Shown: piece by piece, positions 15,083-20,490 of the stretch
How positions within the stretch are numbered: the stretch's first letter is position 1
Layout: each line of letters starts with the position of its first letter
Source: JAFDCJ01 sp049669725
GTDB lineage: Bacteria > Desulfobacterota > Desulfobacteria > Desulfobacterales > JAFDCJ01
Reading direction: 5' to 3'
Length of the DNA stretch: 20,490 bases
Assembly (NCBI GenBank): GCA_049669725.1
Contig: JBATKU010000628.1
Coordinates: 1-20,490, forward strand
The notes under the pieces: model-generated
Database searches by the model: none
What the model was told of the DNA's origin: nothing
Seen by the model: the letters and a program-made list of their open reading frames with translations, nothing else
Made by a program: the position numbers and the translations under genes

Positions 15083-15301
15083 TTAAAATTTTCGAACTCT
15101 TTTTATGACACGCCCGATGTTTCTAAAACCGGCGGCGATACCGAATCCCAGAAAAATAAATGTAAACCAGGGTGATGTATCAAGTTTGCGGTCCAGCACC
15201 ACCCCGATCCCGAGACCGATGAAAACGGCAAGCGCAACGGAGATGCCAAGACTGCTGAAGTAGGCCAACTCCTTAAATGTGCGCCGGCTTTCTCTTTTCA
15301 T
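15083..15301 (-). CDS. atpZ: AtpZ/AtpI-type small membrane protein
   Basis: This 72-residue protein has a basic N-terminus (MKRESRR), two membrane helices (about 13-34 and 42-60) with many glycines (LGIGVVLD, FGIAAGFRN), and a basic end. This is the AtpZ family pattern: small two-helix proteins encoded at the front of ATP synthase operons and thought to act in Fo assembly or in divalent-ion uptake together with AtpI. It is the first gene of the Fo cluster. A GGGAAGGG stretch upstream could serve as ribosome binding site but is rather far from the ATG. A promoter candidate lies in the preceding 95 bp. Confidence 0.8.
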   Translation of the reverse strand: MKRESRRTFKELAYFSSLGISVALAVFIGLGIGVVLDRKLDTSPWFTFIFLGFGIAAGFRNIGRVIKRVRKF

Positions 15302-15359
15302 GAAAACGGGACCCTTCCCTGCTGGAAAGGCTCTAAACCAAAACGATTTAAAGGTTCAG

Positions 15360-15388
15360 AACCTAACAAAGGATTGGTTGCAAGTCAA
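15360..15388 (-). promoter_or_regulatory. Putative promoter for atpZIBE
   Basis: On the minus strand TTGACT (plus 15383-15388) is followed after exactly 17 bp by TAGGTT (plus 15360-15365). The -35 is good and the -10 is poor. It sits between the pyrK stop and atpZ start, the only gap of that size in this part of the run, and would let the Fo genes be expressed apart from the upstream biosynthetic genes. Confidence 0.35.
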
Positions 15389-15396
15389 TCTAAAAT

Positions 15397-16269
15397 TCAT
15401 AATTTTTGATTAATAAGGCCGTCGCCGTCGGCAAGCTTCAAATCAGCGGCATCAAAGACGGGACCATCCAGACAAGCGTGTAAATATCGCCCCTGATCTG
15501 CCCGCCCATCAACGGCACAGCCCAGGCAGGCGCCCATTCCGCACGCCATCATGGTTTCAATAGAAACCTGGCAGGGAATGCGATGTTTTTCAGCGATACC
15601 GATCACACATGCCAGCATAGCCATCGGGCCGCAGGCGACGATCATATCCGGCGGATTGTGATCGACGGCTAATTCCAATGGATGGGTGACCAGACATTGA
15701 TCCCCGGCGCTGCCGTCATCGGTGGTGGCATCCACCTTTAACCCCAATTTAACAAAATCATCGCGGCACAACAGGTCTTCTTTGCTTCGACCCCCGATAA
15801 ATACGCGACAATTTGAAAAATCGAAGTTGTCCCGGTAAAGCTGGGAGACCAAAAATAACATGGGGGCGACACCAATCCCGCCGGCCACCACATGGATACT
15901 CTTGGCCTGACGGGGAATGATAAACCCCGTTCCAAGGGGTCCGAGGATATCAACCCTATCCCCCGGTTTTTGCCGGGCCATGATGGCAGTGCCCTTTCCC
16001 ACTACCTTGTATAACAATTCAAGGCCCTCGGCCTGCCCGTTTGAGATTATCAAATGGTGAATCGAAAACGGGCGGCGCAGGAGGGGATCCGACTGCCGCG
16101 CTAAACGCAACATAATAAATTGTCCGGGTTTGGCTGCGGAATAATATTCGGAGCAGGTCAAACCAATTTTGTAACAACCGGGACCTATTTTTTTGTTCCA
16201 TAGAACTTTTGCTGGATGTTCAAACATGGCGCTTCCCATAAAATTGAATAATGAAGAATGATTATTCAT
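15397..16269 (-). CDS. pyrK: Dihydroorotate dehydrogenase electron-transfer subunit (PyrK-like)
   Basis: PyrK carries FAD and a [2Fe-2S] cluster and passes electrons from dihydroorotate oxidation by PyrD-B to NAD+. Visible parts, counted from the start at 16269: FAD-binding RRPFSIH (65-71), NAD-binding GGIGVAPM (130-137), ACGPM (212-216), and the cluster cysteines C243, C248, C251 and C266 in CGMGACLGC and the later HAC. Homologues normally begin near MFEHPAKVLWNKKIGPG, which is ATG 16227; the earlier ATG at 16269 has AAGGGA upstream and overlaps the pgeF stop by 8 bases, but its first 14 codons lie partly in a hairpin repeat. Either start is possible. No pyrD is adjacent, so the partner is unproven and other flavin-FeS reductase roles cannot be excluded. 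Confidence 0.85.
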   Translation of the reverse strand: MNNHSSLFNFMGSAMFEHPAKVLWNKKIGPGCYKIGLTCSEYYSAAKPGQFIMLRLARQSDPLLRRPFSIHHLIISNGQAEGLELLYKVVGKGTAIMARQKPGDRVDILGPLGTGFIIPRQAKSIHVVAGGIGVAPMLFLVSQLYRDNFDFSNCRVFIGGRSKEDLLCRDDFVKLGLKVDATTDDGSAGDQCLVTHPLELAVDHNPPDMIVACGPMAMLACVIGIAEKHRIPCQVSIETMMACGMGACLGCAVDGRADQGRYLHACLDGPVFDAADLKLADGDGLINQKL

Positions 16270-16277
16270 TTTTCATT
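16250..16277. repeat. 12-bp hairpin at the pgeF/pyrK junction
   Basis: AATGAAGAATGA (16250-16261) and TCATTTTTCATT (16266-16277) pair over 12 bp with one G-U, leaving a 4-base loop. The hairpin covers the pgeF stop codon and the upstream pyrK start codon, and is built from GAATGA-type words like those of the larger repeat elements. Confidence 0.7.
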
Positions 16278-17050
16278 CCCTTGAGTCCAATAACCGCGGC
16301 AAATCTGCCCGTGATTTTTTCGGCACGATAGGAATAAAAAGCCTCTGTCCGGCACCGGGTGCACATCTGACTGGATTCAATGTTTCGTTCCGGGACGCCG
16401 GCTTTCATCAGTTGATCGGAACTGATGGCCCAGAAATCAAAATGATCGTCGGAATCCTTATAGCCCCAGAATTCTTTGGGAATTTCGGTTTCATAATGGA
16501 TAAATTCCGCACAACAGGGCCCCAGCGAAGGACCGATACCGGCTATAATACCATCCGGGCGGCAGCCAAAATGCTGTTTCATGGTGCCAACCGTGCGGCC
16601 GACAATGTTCTGGATACTCCCCCGCCAGCCGCTGTGCACATTGGCCACCACCTGCCGGGTGGGTTCATACATCAGCACGGACTGACAGTCAGCCACCTGA
16701 ACGACCAGATAATTTCCGGACTGGTCCGTCACCACGGCATCGGCAATTAAGGGTCGGGCGGCCACGGGATTGTTTTTAGCTTTCCGATCGCGCCCCAGTA
16801 CGGCAATCTCACGGCCATGGACCTGATGGATATAGGTCATCTCACCCGCACCCATAATGCCGGATATTAGTTCACGGTTACGGGCAACTGCTTTATCCTC
16901 GTCCCCAATACCATAGCTGACGTTTAAACTTGCAAAAGGCGGTTGGCTATGGCCGGCGTTTCTGGTAAAGATCCCATGATCAATACCTGGAAACTGTGCC
17001 AGATTTTCAAACTGAAAATAAGATGCACCGTTACGGATTGCGGAAATCAT
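16262..17050 (-). CDS. pgeF: Peptidoglycan editing factor PgeF / YfiH-type multicopper-like oxidoreductase
   Basis: This is a protein of the YfiH (DUF152, 'laccase domain') family; in E. coli the family member edits mis-incorporated residues in peptidoglycan precursors, and other members act as purine-nucleoside phosphorylase or polyphenol oxidase. About 262 residues, normal length. Metal-site motifs are present: HQVHG with His76 and His79, VADCQSVL with Cys123, and NVHSGWRG with His140 (numbers counted from the GTG at 17053). GPSLGPCCAEF follows at about 174-184. Start: GTG 17053 and ATG 17050 are adjacent; I give the ATG. The gene follows rfaE2 with only a few bases between, with GGGAG inside the end of rfaE2 as ribosome binding site. 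The C-terminal GMKNE is encoded in a hairpin repeat. Confidence 0.9.
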   Translation of the reverse strand: MISAIRNGASYFQFENLAQFPGIDHGIFTRNAGHSQPPFASLNVSYGIGDEDKAVARNRELISGIMGAGEMTYIHQVHGREIAVLGRDRKAKNNPVAARPLIADAVVTDQSGNYLVVQVADCQSVLMYEPTRQVVANVHSGWRGSIQNIVGRTVGTMKQHFGCRPDGIIAGIGPSLGPCCAEFIHYETEIPKEFWGYKDSDDHFDFWAISSDQLMKAGVPERNIESSQMCTRCRTEAFYSYRAEKITGRFAAVIGLKGMKNE

Positions 17051-17054
17051 CACC

Positions 17055-17546
17055 TCAATCTCCCTGGTAGCGCTGCAATATAGTCTGAATGATACCGGTA
17101 GTTGACGTTTCCTCTATAAAGGATATGCGCACTATTTTTCCGCCCCGCGATTTAACATCATCGGCGCCGACAATCGCATCTGCCGCCCAATCTGCTCCCT
17201 TAACCAGCACATCGGGTTTTATGGTTTGAATCAGCCTTAGCGGGTCCGGCTCCTCAAAAAGGACAACGTAATCCACACACGCCAGACTTGCCAGGACCTC
17301 AGCCCTTTGGTCCTGGCCAACGATCGGCCGCTTCTCTCCTTTTATGGTTCGCATGGAGCCATCGCTGTTTAAACCGACAATCAGTATATCTCCCTGGGAT
17401 CTGGCTCCTGCAAGATACCTGACATGGCCAACGTGCATAATATCAAAGCATCCATTGGTAAATACAATCTTCCGGCCTGATTTTCGGACCTTGCCCAGCC
17501 GGTTCACAAGGTCTTCAAGAGTCACAATCTTGTCTAAAGCATCCAT
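17055..17546 (-). CDS. rfaE2: D-glycero-beta-D-manno-heptose 1-phosphate adenylyltransferase (RfaE2/HldE C-terminal type)
   Basis: This enzyme activates heptose-1-phosphate with ATP to ADP-heptose for the inner core of lipopolysaccharide. The 163-residue protein corresponds to the C-terminal nucleotidyltransferase half of E. coli HldE; the kinase half is absent, so a separate rfaE1 kinase gene is expected elsewhere. Motifs: TNGCFDIMHVGHVRYL at 30-45 with the HxGH nucleotide-binding signature at 38-41, VGLNSD at 57-62, KGADW at 116-120, and the C-terminal EETSTTGII at 145-153, a variant of the ISTTxxI motif. It directly precedes pgeF with nearly no gap. The ribosome binding site is weak. The presence of this gene points to a Gram-negative envelope. 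Confidence 0.93.
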   Translation of the reverse strand: MDALDKIVTLEDLVNRLGKVRKSGRKIVFTNGCFDIMHVGHVRYLAGARSQGDILIVGLNSDGSMRTIKGEKRPIVGQDQRAEVLASLACVDYVVLFEEPDPLRLIQTIKPDVLVKGADWAADAIVGADDVKSRGGKIVRISFIEETSTTGIIQTILQRYQGD

Positions 17547-17602
17547 AATATGCCCATTGTTGTCTAATGAGGATCATCCGACACTGTCGGAGAGGATACC
17601 AC

Positions 17603-17762
17603 AATTGGAATGTTGGAATGCTGAAACAATGGAATAATGGGTTCCGGGATATTGGGAGGGAGGTTTACTGGCGCCATACATCTTCACCAAAAAAATAAGG
17701 AATAGATACCATCCGATATAAAACCAATATTCCATCATTCCAATATTCCATTATCCCAATCT
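17603..17762. repeat. Inverted-repeat element between comF and rfaE2, 8-bp units
   Basis: The left arm (about 17604-17640) and right arm (about 17724-17760) consist of imperfect 8-bp units such as GGAATGTT, GGAATATT and GGAATAAT. The left arm matches the inverse of the right arm at about 27 of 36 positions without gaps. The middle is unique sequence. The whole gap (17547-17824) holds no gene that I can support. Confidence 0.75.
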
Positions 17763-17824
17763 CTGCCAGATACCGAAGTCTCAAAATACTATTTAGATTA
17801 CCGACAAGACTCGCCTGCACAGGA

Positions 17825-18673
17825 TCAGATGGCCCGGGCCAATGTCAATACATCAACCTGATGCGCCCCGCGGCTTAATAACAGTCGACCACATTCATTC
17901 ACAGTAGCACCGGTCGTATAAACATCATCAATTAACAAAACCCTTTTATCTACTATCGCCTCTTCCCGGTTTAGATCAAAGGCATTTTTTATGTTAACGG
18001 CCCGTTGGGCACGGCCAAGCGCCGTTTGCGGTGCTGTGGGGAATTTTCTTATCAAAACGTCGCGTTCTATCCGAAGGGGGGAAAAATCACAAAACCTGCG
18101 TGCCGCCATGTCCGGCCAGTTTCGAATTAAAAGATCCGCCTGGTTGAATCCCCGCCGCCTGAACCTGCCGGAATGCAAGGGCACCGGCAATATAATATCG
18201 ATGCTGTCTTTATCCCAAAAAAACATAAAGGCCGTCAAGAGAAGTTCACCAAGCGGTTTGGCCAGTTGAATTTTGCCCCTGTATTTAAAGCAATGAATGA
18301 CTTCCGTAATAATCCTATCGTATACCAGCGGTGCCCTGGCAATACCGAACTTTTTACCGGATGCAGTGCATGCGCCGCAATAGTGATCCTGTCCCTGCCT
18401 GCTCTTAAACGGTATGCCGCAGCAAATGCAAAGCGGAGATTCAACCCTAACCATTTCTGCGAGACAGTTTGAGCATAGGTAAGTTGCCAGCGATATCTCC
18501 ACCTGGTCCTGAACCGATAACGACCGGGCATGCCCATCAGGACCGGAGTCTGTGGAAAGCCCCTTGCGGCTTTGATCCGGAATCCGGAAGAAGGCTGCAC
18601 ACACCAGGCATTTAGGTGGAAAGACAGCTTCCTGGATTATCTGGTTGAGCCTATTTAAAAGATGAGATATCAT
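17825..18673 (-). CDS. comF: ComF family phosphoribosyltransferase-like protein
   Basis: ComF proteins help take up or process transforming single-stranded DNA and are found in most bacteria, including ones not known to be competent. The 282 residues have an N-terminal zinc-finger part with Cys22/Cys25, Cys67/Cys70, Cys82/Cys85 and Cys99/Cys102 (CLVC, CSNC, CICC, CGAC), then YDRIITEVIHCFKYRGK at about 118-134 and the PRTase fold with LPVPLHSGRFRRRGFNQAD (162-180). The PRPP-binding loop is VLLIDDVYTTGAT at 245-257. There is a polar insertion (about 32-60) between the first two cysteine pairs. ATG 18673 follows a 106-bp gap with a repeat element, so coupling to rlmB is loose. Confidence 0.93.
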   Translation of the reverse strand: MISHLLNRLNQIIQEAVFPPKCLVCAAFFRIPDQSRKGLSTDSGPDGHARSLSVQDQVEISLATYLCSNCLAEMVRVESPLCICCGIPFKSRQGQDHYCGACTASGKKFGIARAPLVYDRIITEVIHCFKYRGKIQLAKPLGELLLTAFMFFWDKDSIDIILPVPLHSGRFRRRGFNQADLLIRNWPDMAARRFCDFSPLRIERDVLIRKFPTAPQTALGRAQRAVNIKNAFDLNREEAIVDKRVLLIDDVYTTGATVNECGRLLLSRGAHQVDVLTLARAI

Positions 18674-18701
18674 CTACTGACCCTGTGGTGTCAAAAACCA
18701 T

Positions 18702-18839
18702 GGAATGCGGAAGTGGGAATGCGGAAATTTGAAAGTCAGACATTTAACCATCTCCTTTTGCGCATTCCGCATTCCGCATTCAATTACCTTTGTCATCCGG
18801 TTTCCTTTCCGCGTTCCGCATTCCGCATTCCACATTCAT
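18702..18839. repeat. Inverted-repeat element at the rlmB 3' end, 7-bp units
   Basis: The left arm (18702-18728) has 7-bp units GGAATGC or GGAAGTG. The inverse arm ATTCCGC appears twice: at 18761-18781 in the gap and at 18802-18839 inside the rlmB reading frame. The second inverse arm encodes the unusual end of RlmB. Confidence 0.75.
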
Positions 18840-19574
18840 TTGCCTTTGCCGCAGGGCCTCATACATGGCCACCGCCGCAGCCACCGATACATTGAGCGAA
18901 TCCAGCGCTCCTAGCTGGGGAATGGAAACCAGAAAATCGCAATTTTTTCTTACCAAGGGCCGAATCCCCTTTTGCTCACCGCCCAGAACAAGGGCGATTG
19001 ATCCGGTCAAATCGCCGTCATAAAGCGACCGATCAGCTTCTTTGTCCAGGCCCATGACCCATAGACCACTTTTTTGGCAATGTTTGATGGTTTGTACCAG
19101 ATTGGTTACCCGGCTTAAAAAGATATGCTCGAGCGCTCCGGCGGAAGCCTTGGAAACTGCAGGCGTCGGCGGTGCACTGCGATCTTTGGGCATGATGACA
19201 CCGTCAATGCCGACACACAGAGCGGTTCTGATAATGGCCCCCAGATTCTGGGGATCCAGAACGTTATCGAGCATTAACACAAAATGTGTTCCGCCCTTTG
19301 CTTCAGCCGCGGTCAGTATGTCTGAGATCGCAGTCAGCGGGAAAGGATCGACCTTGGCCGCGACCCCCTGATGACCGGCCATACCGACCAGCGCTTTAAT
19401 ATATCCGGAGCCTAAGGTTTTCACCCGGATACCGCTGCGGGTCGCTAAAGACGCCAGCCGGTCAATACGACCGGATTGATTGTCTTTTTGAAGATAAATT
19501 TCGTAAATGTTTCGCCGCCGGGCGGCCAAGGCCTCGGAAACCGGATGAATACCGTATAATATTTCGGTTTTCAC
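18780..19574 (-). CDS. rlmB: 23S rRNA (guanosine-2'-O-)-methyltransferase RlmB (TrmH/SpoU family)
   Basis: RlmB 2'-O-methylates G2251 of 23S rRNA (E. coli numbering) in the peptidyl-transferase P loop, using S-adenosylmethionine. The protein has an N-terminal substrate-binding domain (1-75; ILYGIHPVSEALAARRR) and a SPOUT methyltransferase domain with the three knot motifs: DPQNLGAIIRTA (107-118), LVLGGEQKGIRPLV (195-208) and IPQLGALDSLNVSVAAA (218-234). The start is GTG at 19574, whose GTGA overlaps the gmk stop by 4 bases, indicating coupling. The last 20 residues (245-264, MNVECGMRNAE and on) are not part of the family and come from read-through into GGAATGC-type repeat DNA. The core ends near LRQR at 241-244. 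Total 264 residues. Confidence 0.95.
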   Translation of the reverse strand: MKTEILYGIHPVSEALAARRRNIYEIYLQKDNQSGRIDRLASLATRSGIRVKTLGSGYIKALVGMAGHQGVAAKVDPFPLTAISDILTAAEAKGGTHFVLMLDNVLDPQNLGAIIRTALCVGIDGVIMPKDRSAPPTPAVSKASAGALEHIFLSRVTNLVQTIKHCQKSGLWVMGLDKEADRSLYDGDLTGSIALVLGGEQKGIRPLVRKNCDFLVSIPQLGALDSLNVSVAAAVAMYEALRQRQMNVECGMRNAERKPDDKGN

Positions 19575-20185
19575 GAGCGATAGCTCTCAAAAATATTGAC
19601 CATTTCCGCCATGGCATCCGGCAGTCGATCATTGGTGACGATATGACGATAAATATGTTTTTGGGTCATCTCTTTTTGCGCATTGTCCAGGCGCACCGCA
19701 ATGATCTCCGGGCTATCGGTCCCGCGGGCTTCCAGGCGTTGCTTTAAAATTTTCAGTGAAGGCGGCAATATGAAAATCGTAATGCCGTCGGGATAGCGTT
19801 CAAGAATTTGATGTGTCCCCTGGACGTCTATATCCAGCAAAATATCCCTCCCGGCGGATAATCCATTGTCCAAAAATTTCGCTGAAGTGCCGTAATAGTT
19901 GCCGTGTACCTCAGCCCACTCAGCCCATTGACCATGCGTAATTCCCTTTTCAAACTCATCTTTAGGAACGAAATAGTAGTCAACGCCGTTATGTTCCCCC
20001 TTGCGCGGGGCTCTGGTGGTATGTGAAATCGAGTATAAAAGATCAGAAAAATGATCCAGCATGGCACGGCACAGGGTTGACTTGCCGGCCCCGGATGGCG
20101 CCGAAATGATAAAAAGATGGCCCGGACTATTTAGCACGCTTGAATTTACCGTCGGTCGGGCTTTTTTGATTTGCCCCTTTTTCAT
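19571..20185 (-). CDS. gmk: Guanylate kinase
   Basis: Guanylate kinase converts GMP and ATP to GDP and ADP in the cytoplasm. The 204 residues include the P-loop SAPSGAGKST at 28-37, the GMP-binding segment SHTTRAPRKGEHNGVDYYF at 54-72, and DIDVQG at 118-123. The first 20 residues (MKKGQIKKARPTVNSSVLNS) are basic and extend beyond the usual N-terminus, so a later GTG start (codon 17) is possible; I kept the ATG because it lies 5 bases after remA. The gene overlaps rlmB by 4 bases. Order remA-gmk is widespread in deltaproteobacteria and Firmicutes. Confidence 0.96.
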   Translation of the reverse strand: MKKGQIKKARPTVNSSVLNSPGHLFIISAPSGAGKSTLCRAMLDHFSDLLYSISHTTRAPRKGEHNGVDYYFVPKDEFEKGITHGQWAEWAEVHGNYYGTSAKFLDNGLSAGRDILLDIDVQGTHQILERYPDGITIFILPPSLKILKQRLEARGTDSPEIIAVRLDNAQKEMTQKHIYRHIVTNDRLPDAMAEMVNIFESYRS

Positions 20186-20190
20186 TTTGA

Positions 20191-20445
20191 TCAGGCCGAC
20201 TCTTTCAGCAGGGCATAGCGCTGGGAGACGGTTTCGGCCTGGATGGCTGAGAGCACTACGTGATTGCTGTCCATAATAATTATTGAACGGGTTCGGCGAC
20301 CGTGGGTGGCATCGATCAGTCGTCTTTCTTCCCGGGCATCGTCTTTGAGTCGCTTCATCGGAGCGGAATTCGGGGATACAATAGCAACCACCCGATCTGA
20401 AACCACCGTACTTCCAAAACCAATATTTAAAAGGGTTTGATCCAT
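20191..20445 (-). CDS. remA: RemA/DUF370 (YlzA) family DNA-binding regulator-like protein
   Basis: This is an 84-residue protein starting MDQTLLNIGFGSTVVSDRVVAIVSP, with the family core MKRLKDDAREERRLIDATHGRRTRSIIIMDS and HVVLSAIQAETVSQR. In Bacillus subtilis the homologue RemA is a ring-forming DNA-binding activator of biofilm matrix genes; the role in Gram-negative bacteria is not established. The Gly-Arg-Arg-Thr-Arg segment (residues about 49-53), which forms the DNA-contact surface in RemA, is preserved. The start ATG 20445 has GGAGG just upstream; the frame stays open to a TTG at 20481, but those extra codons have no family match. The gene is directly followed by gmk with 5 bases between. 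Confidence 0.92.
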   Translation of the reverse strand: MDQTLLNIGFGSTVVSDRVVAIVSPNSAPMKRLKDDAREERRLIDATHGRRTRSIIIMDSNHVVLSAIQAETVSQRYALLKESA

Positions 20446-20490
20446 CCTGCCTCCATTTCTGATAGTTGTCACATAAACCAAGCTTAGGGT

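Noticed and set aside
3660..18839. Repeat elements as insertion sequences or integron/attachment sites
   Set aside because: No transposase or integrase gene and no target duplications visible; arms differ in sequence from element to element.

Overview
The window is ordinary chromosomal core-genome DNA of a Gram-negative, anaerobe-like bacterium. The best fit is a sulfate-reducer-type deltaproteobacterium (Desulfobacterota, Desulfobacterales-like). This rests on the gene order rpsF-rpsR-DUF2232-rplI-dnaB, a large HflX with an extra N-terminal domain, an Fo-only atp cluster split from F1, an RfaE2/HldE-type heptose enzyme (LPS) and a RemA-gmk pair. The taxonomic call is inference from protein style and synteny; no rRNA or marker search was possible. 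I see no tRNA, rRNA, CRISPR array, insertion sequence, prophage or defence system.

Layout. 1-1188: 3' part of a GGDEF-EAL signalling protein with both active sites degraded. 1189-1676: long leader/intergenic region with a promoter and a candidate S6:S18-binding autoregulatory RNA. 1677-5702 (+): rpsF (with a repetitive acidic tail), rpsR, a DUF2232 membrane protein, rplI, dnaB. 5886-8433 (+): hflX and an inositol-monophosphatase family gene. 8600-9940 (-): a divergent DnaA-family protein, convergent with the preceding gene. 9941-10480: 540 bp AT-rich divergent intergenic region. 10481-13300 (+): uvrA. 13522-20445 (-): a long co-directional run which, in order of transcription, reads remA, gmk, rlmB, comF, rfaE2, pgeF, pyrK, atpZ, atpI, atpB, atpE, and ends in a strong intrinsic terminator.

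How the genes fit together. The left cluster is translation plus replication (S6, S18, L9, DnaB). HflX is a ribosome-splitting GTPase. The right-hand run combines GMP synthesis, 23S rRNA methylation, LPS heptose activation, cell-wall editing, pyrimidine redox chemistry and the membrane Fo part of ATP synthase. Short overlaps and gaps (remA/gmk, gmk/rlmB, rfaE2/pgeF, pgeF/pyrK, atpI/atpB) suggest co-transcription of sub-blocks. The longer gaps are occupied by repeats.

The most unusual feature is non-coding. Most gaps hold intergenic elements made of two inverted arms, each arm a run of imperfect 7-8 bp units. Some also carry a hairpin with a nearly fixed loop (GTCGCT followed by two variable bases and G). 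Several elements run into gene ends and supply the last codons of HflX, the IMPase-family protein, PgeF and RlmB. I did not find a convincing new protein-coding system here.
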